From Pyxidicoccus fallax (GTDB taxonomy: Bacteria > Myxococcota > Myxococcia > Myxococcales > Myxococcaceae): DNA of 44,804 nt. The DNA is taken from positions 1 through 44,804 of the forward strand of contig NZ_JABBJJ010000062.1 of assembly GCF_012933655.1 (NCBI RefSeq), in the 5' to 3' direction. A program made the position numbers and the translations under genes. Shown here piece by piece: positions 14,615 through 22,385 of this stretch. How positions within the stretch are numbered: the first letter of the stretch is position 1; every line of letters begins with the position of its first letter. The notes under the pieces are model-generated. The model did no database searches. It worked only from the letters and a program-made list of their open reading frames with translations, and was not told where the DNA came from.

Positions 14615-16882
14615 TCAGCTCAGGGCCCCCCGCGCCTCCACGGAGCCACCCACCGTAGGCGGCTCGGTGCGCGCGGACGCGGCCAGCTCCGCCAGGATGC
14701 GCACCGCCTCGCGCGCCGCCGCTTCCGGCCGCACGCTCGTGTCGGAGATGCCGGCAATCAGCCGGGTGATGTCGTGGTCCACGCGGCCCTGCTGCCCCCA
14801 CGCCCGCGCCGACGGCGCGCTCAGGTACGCGGAGAACGCATGGTGCCCCGAGCCCGGCCGCTCGCCAATGACGTGCACCAGCGCCCGCGGCGCCGCCTCC
14901 TCCGTGTCCCCGAACAGCAGCTCGCCCACCTGGTAGCCCGCGCGCACGCGGCCGTACTTCACCACCAGGTGCTCGGGCGCCACGCTCCAGCCCGCCGCCG
15001 TCAGCTCGCGCCGCAGCTCCGTCAGGAACGGCAACAGGTGCCCCTCGTCCATCAGCGAGCGCGCATCCAGCCCGTCCGAGATGACAATCTGCGCGTCCCA
15101 CTGCCCCGCCTGCCGCAGCCGCAGCAGCCGCACCGCCAGCTCCGACGCCCCGTCCAGCCGCTCGCCCGAGGGCGGGTGCAGGATGTAGTCGCGCCGGTCC
15201 TCCGAGCACGTCCGCAGCTCCACCACGTCCGGCAGCCGCGCCACCAGGTCCGCCGACAGCTCCGACCAGATGCCCGCCTTCGCGTCCTCGTACAGCGAGC
15301 GCAGCTCCCGCTCCAGCGACGGCTCCAGGTCCCAGACCTGCTCGCCGTGCCCCACCGCCAGCGGCACGCTGCGCTCGCGCACCGCCGCCATCTCGCGCTT
15401 CGCCTCCGCGAGCACCTCCGCGTCCGGGCGCGTGTCCCCCTTGCGCCGCCGGTACTGGAGGTACACCCACGCCGGGTCCCCGAAGTGCTCCGTGGGCCGG
15501 CCGCTCGCGTCGATGACGCCCAGCGCCTGGAAGAAGGCCCACATCCGGTCATCCACCTTGAGACCGAACTTCTCCCGCAGCCGCACGTGGTCCTGGAACG
15601 CCGTCGTCAGGTAGCTGAGCATCGGGTCGTTCCGCGTGGGCAGCGCCATCAGGTAGCCGGGGCCCGCCTGCGCCACCTGCTCCAGGCACCAGCCCAAGTC
15701 GTCCAGCGACACGTCCATGTGCAGCGTGGAGCACACGTCCAGGCCAATCATCAGCCCGTGCAGCTTGCCCATGACGATGTCTTCCAGGCAGCAGCGCACG
15801 AGCTGCTCGCGGGTGCGGAACACCTCCGGCCCGATGAAGCCCGCCACGTCATTCACATGCACCCACGGCTCCGGCGCCCGCCCCGCCCCGAGCTGCGCCA
15901 GCGCCACGCGCGCCTTCAGCGCCCGCGCGAAGCCGTACTTGCGCGACTCGTGGATGAGCATGTCGCAGCCGTAATGGTGCCCGTTCGTCGCGTCCGCGCC
16001 CTGCCCCGTCTCGAAGTACAGGCCGTACTTCCCGGTGCGCTGGGCCGCGTACGCCACCATCTTCTCGATGGTGACGTCGAAGGTGCGGTTGGCCGCCTCG
16101 TTGCCCGCGAGGCTCTGGAACCAGATGCCGGTGGTGCCCGGCTGCCGCGCCTCCACCTGCGCCTGCACGTCGATGTGCGACAGCACGCAGTGGGGCATCA
16201 CCTCCGTCAGCCCGAAGGTGACGAGGATGTCGTGCAGCGCCGCCTCCACCGCCGCCACGGACGCGGGCACGGAGGACACCGGGTTGGTGCCCAGCACCAC
16301 GTCCCCCACCGCGAAGGACCAGCCGTTGAACACCTGCCAGCGGATGTCGTCCGGGTGGTCCGTGGGCGAGTTGGGCTGGATGCGCGCCCCGAGGTAGCCC
16401 TTCGCCCCCAGCTTGCTGCCCGGCAGCGGGTGGAAGACGCGCGAGCCCACCGCCTTCAGCTCCGCGTCGCTCATCAGCTTCACGACACAGGCGATGACGT
16501 CGCTGCCCAGCCCTCCGAGGATGGCGTGGACCTCCGCCTCCGGCGCCGTCAGCAGGAAGCCCTTGAGCTGCCCCAGCGTCCACTCCGACAGCCGGGAGAG
16601 CCGCGCCACGTCCAGCCCCTCCAGCATGAAGACATGGAGCCGGTCCTCGAAGGGAGGATGTGCGTGCAGGTCGCCCAGCTTCGTACGCGACAGGAGCGCG
16701 CGGGCATTGGCGCGGGACGTCTCGTCCGCCGCGGCGATGCCGAGGGCCGCGTCACCCTCCTTGAACGCGTTGGCCGCGCCGAGCACCTGCTGGTACAGGC
16801 GCTGGTCGAAGAAACCCTGGACCCGGTGGATGTAGCCGAAGACGTCCTCGCCGGTGAGGACATCGCGGAGGCTCACGCTCAT
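14615..16882 (-). CDS. eutBC: Ethanolamine ammonia-lyase, EutB-EutC fusion
   Basis: One 755-residue frame contains both subunits of the adenosylcobalamin-dependent enzyme that splits ethanolamine into acetaldehyde and ammonia. Residues about 1-460 match EutB (GARIQPNSPTD, WSFAVGDVVLGTNPV, GIWFQSLAGNE, YFETGQGADATNG, VAGFIGPEVFRTREQLVR, LGWCLEQVAQAGPGYLMALP). Residues about 495-750 match EutC (DAQIVISDGLDARSL, LVVKYGRVRAGYQVGELL, VHVIGERPGSGHHAFSAYLS). EutB and EutC are normally separate genes. ATG 16882 is preferred because it precedes the first EutB helix; an in-frame TTG lies 12 nt upstream. No other eut or microcompartment gene is present, so this looks like a stand-alone nitrogen-scavenging enzyme. 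Confidence 0.93.
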   Translation of the reverse strand: MSVSLRDVLTGEDVFGYIHRVQGFFDQRLYQQVLGAANAFKEGDAALGIAAADETSRANARALLSRTKLGDLHAHPPFEDRLHVFMLEGLDVARLSRLSEWTLGQLKGFLLTAPEAEVHAILGGLGSDVIACVVKLMSDAELKAVGSRVFHPLPGSKLGAKGYLGARIQPNSPTDHPDDIRWQVFNGWSFAVGDVVLGTNPVSSVPASVAAVEAALHDILVTFGLTEVMPHCVLSHIDVQAQVEARQPGTTGIWFQSLAGNEAANRTFDVTIEKMVAYAAQRTGKYGLYFETGQGADATNGHHYGCDMLIHESRKYGFARALKARVALAQLGAGRAPEPWVHVNDVAGFIGPEVFRTREQLVRCCLEDIVMGKLHGLMIGLDVCSTLHMDVSLDDLGWCLEQVAQAGPGYLMALPTRNDPMLSYLTTAFQDHVRLREKFGLKVDDRMWAFFQALGVIDASGRPTEHFGDPAWVYLQYRRRKGDTRPDAEVLAEAKREMAAVRERSVPLAVGHGEQVWDLEPSLERELRSLYEDAKAGIWSELSADLVARLPDVVELRTCSEDRRDYILHPPSGERLDGASELAVRLLRLRQAGQWDAQIVISDGLDARSLMDEGHLLPFLTELRRELTAAGWSVAPEHLVVKYGRVRAGYQVGELLFGDTEEAAPRALVHVIGERPGSGHHAFSAYLSAPSARAWGQQGRVDHDITRLIAGISDTSVRPEAAAREAVRILAELAASARTEPPTVGGSVEARGALS

Positions 16883-17001
16883 GGCGCCGGACAATGTATC
16901 CGGCGCCTCAATCCGGAAGCCATGCACGTGCGCCCCTGTTCGCTGCGAGACGCCCGCCCGGCCGTTCCGTATTCGTGAAACAGGTTCGTTGCTGGCCCAA
17001 G

Positions 17002-18162
17002 CTACTCGTCGAGCAGGTCCGCCCAGAATCCCACCAGCCGCCGTACATCCGAGGGGCTCGCCTGCCGGTCCACCTCCGCGTGGGAGATGAGGGGGGTGGC
17101 GAGCTGCTCCACGTGGGTGTGCGGCCGCAGCGCCCGGGCCAGCAGCACGGACTCCATGGCGGGAATCACCGTGTCCCCCTCGCCGTGCAGCAGGTAGACG
17201 GGCGAACCCGGCGGCGGCGAGCGTTCCGGTGACAGCGACGGGTCCGCGGCGAAGCCCTTCACGTGCGGCAGGAGCAGCGGCCCCAGCGCCGCCACGTTCC
17301 GCGCATTCACGTGCCCCATCAGCGTGGCGGCCGGCTCGGGCAGCTCGGCCTGGAACGCCCGCGCCCGGGCGAACGTCTGTTCCGCCTTCGCCCCGTCGGT
17401 GAGCGTCAGGTGCGAGGCGCGCAGGAAGGTACGGATGCCAGCGCGCAGCGGCTCCACCTGCTCGGGCGGCACCAGCCGGTCCGCCACGTTGAGGAGGATG
17501 ACCACCACACCGTAGTCGTGCGGCGCCATCCGGCTGCCGTCGGGCAGCGCCCCCGTGCACAGGAAGGCCAGCACCCGGGGCAGGTCTCCGTGCCCGCCGA
17601 AGGAGAGCGTGGCCGCCACCCGGTCCTTCAGCGCGGGCCGCCCCGCCGCCACCACCGACAGCCCGCCGGAGAAGCTGATGCCGAACAGCGCCACCTTCCC
17701 GTCGGGCGCCAGCTCCTTCTGGCCCGAGGCCCACAGGGCGGCGTCCTCGAGGATGTCCGGCAGGCGCGGGGTGATTTCGTAGCGCAGCAAATCCTCGGGC
17801 TCGGGGGTGAGCACCGTGTGTCCGCCCGAGGCCAGGTCGCCCGCGAGCTTCACCAGGCGCGGCTCGTCGATGCCGTCCGCGTGCACGCCCGAGGTGAGCA
17901 CCACCGTGCGCCCACCCCACCCTTCCCGGGGCCGGTACAGCCGCGCGCGCACCGGCCCGTGCCGCGTGGGCACCCGCAAGTCGCTCACGTCGAAGGGTTC
18001 GGTGTTCCAGCGCGAGAGGGCCTCGGCCGCATCGCCCCGCATGCCCGCGGCGCGCACGACGAAGGACAGCCCGCGCAGCCAGTCCGGCCCCGCCCACAGC
18101 GCCACCGCCAGCAGCGCCACCAGCGACGCGGCCAGCGCCTTCCCGGCGACGGCCCGGCTCAT
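17002..18162 (-). CDS. Alpha/beta hydrolase with N-terminal signal or anchor
   Basis: ATG 18162 overlaps the TGA of the hybrid kinase gene (ATGA). The 386-residue product has an N-terminal hydrophobic stretch (LAASLVALLAVALWA, about 7-22), a nucleophile elbow GISFSGG, and a late YLLHGEGDTVIP strand with the Asp, followed by SHAEVD with a candidate His. It is probably an envelope-associated esterase or peptidase-like hydrolase. Tight coupling to a signalling kinase is unusual and suggests a shared signal or a common regulon. The 119 bp to the EutBC start hold no gene. Confidence 0.85.
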   Translation of the reverse strand: MSRAVAGKALAASLVALLAVALWAGPDWLRGLSFVVRAAGMRGDAAEALSRWNTEPFDVSDLRVPTRHGPVRARLYRPREGWGGRTVVLTSGVHADGIDEPRLVKLAGDLASGGHTVLTPEPEDLLRYEITPRLPDILEDAALWASGQKELAPDGKVALFGISFSGGLSVVAAGRPALKDRVAATLSFGGHGDLPRVLAFLCTGALPDGSRMAPHDYGVVVILLNVADRLVPPEQVEPLRAGIRTFLRASHLTLTDGAKAEQTFARARAFQAELPEPAATLMGHVNARNVAALGPLLLPHVKGFAADPSLSPERSPPPGSPVYLLHGEGDTVIPAMESVLLARALRPHTHVEQLATPLISHAEVDRQASPSDVRRLVGFWADLLDE

Positions 18163-20102
18163 TGCAGCAGGTGCTCGACGAAGGTGCACAGGCTGTCCCG
18201 CTCGAAGGGCTTCTCCAGGAGCCCCCGAGAGGAGTGGCGGCCCACGAACTCGCGTGCCTGCGCGGTGAAGGCGCCCCCCGTCATCAGCCCGGTGCGCAGC
18301 GCCAGTTCCGGAGCCTGCCGCTCCAGCTCCGTCACGAAGTCCATCCCGCTCATGCCCGGCATCATCAGGTCCACGAGGATGGCATCGAACCGCTCACCGC
18401 TGGTCAACAACCGAAGCGCCTCGCGGGCGTCCTGGACGGCACGCACCTCGTACACGTCCCGCACCAGCCGGCTCACCGAGCTGCCCACGGCGGGCTCGTC
18501 GTCGATGAGGAGCAGCCGCCTGCGGGGCGCCACCCGGTTCGGCGCGGGCGCGGGCGTGCCCTCGGGCGTGGTCGCCACCTCCGCCACGAGGGCGGGCAGC
18601 ACCACGCGGAAGGAGCTGCCCCACTCGGGCGCGCTCGTCACCTCGATGGTGCCGCCCATGGCCTGCACGAGGCTGAGGCAGATGGACAGCCCCAGCCCGG
18701 TGCCCTCGCCCACGGGCCGCGTGGTGAAGAACGGGTCGAAGATGCGGCGCTGCACGTCCGCCGGCATCCCGTGGCCGTTGTCGAAGACCTCCAGCTCCAC
18801 GTGCCCCGTCGTCCCCGTGCGCAGCGAGACGCGCACCAGGTTCTCCTCCACGCCGCGTTCCGGCACCGCCTGCATGGCGTTGACGAGCAGGTTGACGACC
18901 ACCTGGCTCAGGCGCACCTCGTTGCCCTGCACACGCGGCACCGGCTCCAGCGTGCACACCAGCCGGGCCCGGTGCGACAGCTCGTTGCGCACCAGCCGCA
19001 GCGCGCCGTCCACCACGCGCGACACGTCCACCGGCCCCTGCCGCTCCTCCTCCGCTCGCGCGAAGGTGCGCAAGTCCCGGACGATGGCGCGCACGCGGCC
19101 GGCGCCCTCCTCCGCCTCCGCCACCACGTCGCGCAGCTCCACGAACTGCTCCTGCGTCAGCTCCGGCTGGGACAGGCGCTCGCGCAGGAAGGAGAGGTTG
19201 GAGATGACGTAGGCCAGGGGGTTGTTGATTTCGTGCGCCACGCCCGCGGCCAGGGTGCCCACGGAGGCCATGCGGTCGGCCACCATGAGCTGCGACTCCA
19301 GGCGCTTGCGGTCCGTGACGTCGCGGATGACGCCGACGAGGAAGGGCTCCCCGTCCGAGCCGGTGAAGGCGGCCTTCTTCGTCACCACCCGGTGGCCCCG
19401 GCCCTTGGGGTTGGTGAGCACCTCCTCGTTCTCGTCGGGCTTGCCGGAGCGGAAGACCTGCTCGTCCTTGCGCCAGAAGACGTCCGCCTCCTGGGCGGGG
19501 ACGAAGTCGTAGTCCGAGCGGCCCAGGAGCATCTCCGGGGTGGAGCTCATGACCTCGCAGAAGGCGGCGTTGACGGCGACGAAGCGGTGCTGCCGGTCCT
19601 TCACGAAGAGGGGGTCCGGCACCGCGTCGAGCGCGCTGCGCAGGAAGTCCCCGGCGCGGCGCAGGGACTGGACCTCGGCGCCCGCGCGCTCGGCGGCGAT
19701 GCGGCGCTTGAGCATCACCAGCCTCGCGCCCCAGTTCGGGCCGGGCGGCACGAGGCACTCGTCGGCGCCGGCCTCGGAGAGCGCCTCCGTCTCCTCGGGG
19801 CCGCGCTCCGTCAGCACCACGAGCTGGGTGCGCGAGGGGATGCGGGCCTCGTGCAGCAGCTGGCACGTGTCGAAGGCGTCCTCCAGCGGGCCACCGGCGT
19901 CCCAGGCCACGAGCAGCCCCTCCGTCACCGAGCAGGGGGTCAGCGCCGAGGCGCCAGGCACGCACACCACATGGCAATCCCGCCCGGCCACGGACTCGCG
20001 CAACCTGCGCTCGATTTCCTCCGCCACCGCGAAGGGCACCGCCACCAGCGTCGCGTGCACCGAGTCACTCCCCTGCCTGAAACCGGCCCTGGCGTCCTTC
20101 AT
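18159..20102 (-). CDS. Hybrid sensor histidine kinase with receiver-like head, PAS and C-terminal receiver
   Basis: A 647-residue soluble kinase. The N-terminal about 130 residues look like a degenerate receiver: an Asp remains in LLVAWDAGG but the conserved Lys position reads VPPGP. A PAS domain follows (about 150-270, DPLFVKDRQHRFVAVN), then HisKA with GVAHEINNPLAY, HATPase with DNGHGMP, FFTTRPVGEGTGLGLSI, and a C-terminal receiver with LIDDE, LVDLMMPGMSG and LEKPF. ATG 20102 is chosen over the TTG at 20132. No membrane segment is present, so it senses a cytoplasmic cue. Output passes through the internal receiver; no response regulator gene is adjacent. Confidence 0.93.
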   Translation of the reverse strand: MKDARAGFRQGSDSVHATLVAVPFAVAEEIERRLRESVAGRDCHVVCVPGASALTPCSVTEGLLVAWDAGGPLEDAFDTCQLLHEARIPSRTQLVVLTERGPEETEALSEAGADECLVPPGPNWGARLVMLKRRIAAERAGAEVQSLRRAGDFLRSALDAVPDPLFVKDRQHRFVAVNAAFCEVMSSTPEMLLGRSDYDFVPAQEADVFWRKDEQVFRSGKPDENEEVLTNPKGRGHRVVTKKAAFTGSDGEPFLVGVIRDVTDRKRLESQLMVADRMASVGTLAAGVAHEINNPLAYVISNLSFLRERLSQPELTQEQFVELRDVVAEAEEGAGRVRAIVRDLRTFARAEEERQGPVDVSRVVDGALRLVRNELSHRARLVCTLEPVPRVQGNEVRLSQVVVNLLVNAMQAVPERGVEENLVRVSLRTGTTGHVELEVFDNGHGMPADVQRRIFDPFFTTRPVGEGTGLGLSICLSLVQAMGGTIEVTSAPEWGSSFRVVLPALVAEVATTPEGTPAPAPNRVAPRRRLLLIDDEPAVGSSVSRLVRDVYEVRAVQDAREALRLLTSGERFDAILVDLMMPGMSGMDFVTELERQAPELALRTGLMTGGAFTAQAREFVGRHSSRGLLEKPFERDSLCTFVEHLLQ

Positions 20103-20175
20103 GCAGACGCCGGGCCACGCCCGGGATTGCAACGTCCCCGAGCGAAACGGTCAACGTCGCCCCTCCCCGGCGTAT

Positions 20176-21144
20176 TCAATCGTCCTTCCGCCGGGAGGTG
20201 CCGCGGACCCGCCGGGTCCGTGATGCCACCACCCCGGGGCCCACCCGGCAGGTGGGGAGAAGGGGGCAGCGGGCGCAGTTCTCCGGCACGGGGTGGGCGG
20301 GACAGGCGCCGCTCATGCCGTAGTGACACAGGGCGAAGTCGTAGCGGACGGGGTCGGCGGCATCCAACGCGCGCAGCGAGGCGGTGACCTCCTCGGCGGT
20401 GCGCCACGTCAGGTCCTTGCGCTGGGTGAGGCCCAGGTGCTGGGAGATGCGGCCGATGTGGGTGTCCAGGGGGATGAGGAGCGCGGCGGGGGGCACGCGC
20501 TTCCAGATGCCGAAGTCGACGGTGTCGGGGCCGCGCACCATCCACCGGAGGAAGAGGTTGAGGCGCTTGGCGGCGCCGGCGCCCAGGGGCGAGGGGAGCA
20601 GGTGGTGCAGGCCGCGCTCGGGGCCGAGGGCGGCGCGCAGCGCGCCCATGGGGACCTGGCGCAGGGCGGTGGTGAAGGCGTCGAGCGCGCCGTGCAGGGT
20701 GCCTCGCGCTTCGAGGCCCTGGACGAAGAGGGCCTCCAGGCTGCCGTGCTCGCGCAGCGCGCGGCCCATGCCGAGCAGGAGCACGGCGACGTCGGTGCCC
20801 ACGTTGAAGCGGTACACGAAGCCGGACAGGAGCGCGGTGGCGCCGGGGACGTCGAGCGCGCGGACGAAGGCGGCGGGCGAGGGCCCCATGCGCTCGAGGA
20901 GCGCGTGCACCTTGGGGCGGAACAGGTCCGCGCGGCCGTAGGCCAGGGCGGCGGCGAGCAGGGCGCTGACCTCGATGTCGCGCGCGTCCGTGTAGCGGTG
21001 GGGGAACTCCACCGGGTCGAAGCCGATGCGGGCGCGGGTGTCGGTGGAGGCCAGGAAGGCGTCCAGGGCCGGGCGCAGACGCTCGGCGGCCTGGACGGTC
21101 AGCCCGCTGGAGCGGGCCGTGCGCTTCGTCGAGCGCGGTGTCAC
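20176..21144 (-). CDS. TIGR02757 (DUF2400)-family protein
   Basis: About 322 residues. It has a helical body containing RYTDARDIEVSALLAAALAYGR and FLRWMVRGPDTVDFGIWKRV, the sequence LIPLDTHIGRISQHLGLTQR, and a Cys cluster near the end (CHYGMSGACPAHPVPENCARC, LLPTC) that resembles the FeS cluster loop of HhH-GPD glycosylases. The family is distantly related to those enzymes but its function is not established. GTG 21144 has GGGAG 8 nt upstream; TTG 21159 is the alternative and has a too-close AGGAG. Confidence 0.85.
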   Translation of the reverse strand: MTPRSTKRTARSSGLTVQAAERLRPALDAFLASTDTRARIGFDPVEFPHRYTDARDIEVSALLAAALAYGRADLFRPKVHALLERMGPSPAAFVRALDVPGATALLSGFVYRFNVGTDVAVLLLGMGRALREHGSLEALFVQGLEARGTLHGALDAFTTALRQVPMGALRAALGPERGLHHLLPSPLGAGAAKRLNLFLRWMVRGPDTVDFGIWKRVPPAALLIPLDTHIGRISQHLGLTQRKDLTWRTAEEVTASLRALDAADPVRYDFALCHYGMSGACPAHPVPENCARCPLLPTCRVGPGVVASRTRRVRGTSRRKDD

Positions 21145-21258
21145 GTCGGAAGCTCCCAAATGCTCCTGGAACGGCGGCCTGCCGCCCAGGCTTCCCGACT
21201 CTCGCCGCTGATGGGGGGCGGGGCAATGCCCGAGTGCTCTCCCGTCACGGCCGAGGGG

Positions 21259-21861
21259 TTACAGCTTCACGCCGTCCAGGCGGTCCAGCGCGGCTCGGAT
21301 GGCGTCCTCCGTGGTGCCGAACTCCTTCGCGAGCCTGGGCGCGGAGAGCGTCACGGCCCGGGTGGACGGTGGGGACTTGGAGAGCGTGCGCACGATGATT
21401 CCGAGCTGACCCGGCCAGGGAATGGCCGCGAGTTCGTCGATCCTCCGCACGGGGTCGAAGAGGGTGAAGCAGGGCCACGTCGGAAAGCGGAGGGAGCTGA
21501 CGTCGCAGTCGACGAAGCGGCATCCATCCAGGTGCGCGCCCGTGAAATCACAGTCCTCGATACCGCCGAGCTCGGGCTAGTCCGCGTAGGGCCAGCGACC
21601 GAAGTCATTGCCGCTCATCGTGCCCGTGAAGCGACAGCCCTTCAGGATGACCGTCTCCCAACGGAAGTTGATGAGCTCCCGCTTCACGTCGATGGTGCAG
21701 TCGATGAGCTGGGTCCTGGAGATGACGAGGCCCCTCGTGGGCACCTTGATGACGAGGTTGCACCTTCTCAGAGTCAGGTGGTGCCCGAGGTAATAGAGCT
21801 CCGTCTTACTGTTCAGCTCCAGGCGCTCGCCTTCGATCTCTTGGTCGCTGAACTGAATCAT
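21259..21861 (-). pseudogene. Pentapeptide-repeat gene interrupted by an in-frame amber codon
   Basis: From ATG 21861 the frame reads repeats (LTLRRCNLVIKV, LKGCRFTGTMSGNDF) to GRWPYAD and then TAG (21577-21579). The same frame continues without a shift as PELGGIEDCDFTGAHLDGCRFVDCDVSSLRF, more pentapeptides, and a C-terminal helical tail (IPWPGQLGIIVRTLS...EFGTTEDAIRAALDRL) to a natural stop at 21259. One base change would restore a 200-residue protein. It may be a recent pseudogene, a sequencing error or a read-through case. The 94-residue 5' product alone would be a truncated helix. The tail may be a small nucleic-acid or partner-binding module. Confidence 0.8.
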
Positions 21862-21980
21862 GAGGCACCTGCGCCTGATGGGCTCACTAGAATGATGGCC
21901 CACACCTGACGGAGCGCCGGGCGGGCCCTCCTCTGATTCGAGGTCATGCGCCAGTGGAACACAGGAAAGCCCCACCGCAC

Positions 21981-22331
21981 ATGTCCGGCAAAGCAGGTTC
22001 GGACTCGACTCCCGCCGTGGTAGCCGAAGCGCTCGCGCTACGCGAACTGCTCCAATCCACCGCCAATCCGAGCACGCCCCACTGCTTCCAGCACTACCTC
22101 TACTTCCCGTCCAGGGACGTGGGCACGGCGGTCGCGCAGCAACTCCAGGCGCGAGGCTTCACCGTCGAAAGTCGCCTGGGCGCGGACGGAGTGAACTGGC
22201 TCGTCCTCGCCTCACATCACCTTCCCCTGGAGCCTCGAATCGTGGAGGCCGCGCGCTCATCGCTGGAGCAGCTCGCGCGAGAGCACGGGGGCGAATACGA
22301 CGGCTGGGAGGCCGCGCCCGTCACGGAGTGA
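21981..22331 (+). CDS. RraB-like regulator protein
   Basis: A 116-residue cytoplasmic protein with the RraB/DUF1260 pattern: HCFQHYLYFPSRDVGTAVAQ, then RGFTVESR, LVLASHHLPLEPRIVEAARS and HGGEYDGWEA. In enteric bacteria RraB binds RNase E and limits mRNA decay; in other phyla the target is uncertain. ATG 21981 is preferred, with AGGAAA somewhat far upstream; GTG 21954 is an alternative. It converges with the M28 peptidase gene across a shared hairpin. Confidence 0.78.
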   Translation: MSGKAGSDSTPAVVAEALALRELLQSTANPSTPHCFQHYLYFPSRDVGTAVAQQLQARGFTVESRLGADGVNWLVLASHHLPLEPRIVEAARSSLEQLAREHGGEYDGWEAAPVTE

Positions 22332-22342
22332 CCACCGGGGAA

Positions 22343-22378
22343 CCCGCTCCCCTTCCCGAGAGAGGAAAGGGGAGCGGG
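22343..22378. terminator. Hairpin between convergent genes
   Basis: CCCGCTCCCCTT (22343-22354) pairs perfectly with AAGGGGAGCGGG (22367-22378). It lies in the 54-bp gap between the stops of the RraB-like and M28 genes and could serve both strands. No T-tract follows on either strand. Confidence 0.55.
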
Positions 22379-22385
22379 AAGACGG

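Noticed and set aside
14615..18097. A 1160-residue minus-strand reading frame covering both the lyase and the hydrolase region
   Set aside because: Only the part from 16882 down encodes EutBC; the upstream part is a GC-rich shadow of the hydrolase gene in another frame.
17263..20387. Long plus-strand frames over the hydrolase and hybrid kinase genes
   Set aside because: The minus strand has complete kinase and hydrolase motifs; the plus frames are Arg/Gln/His-rich shadows.
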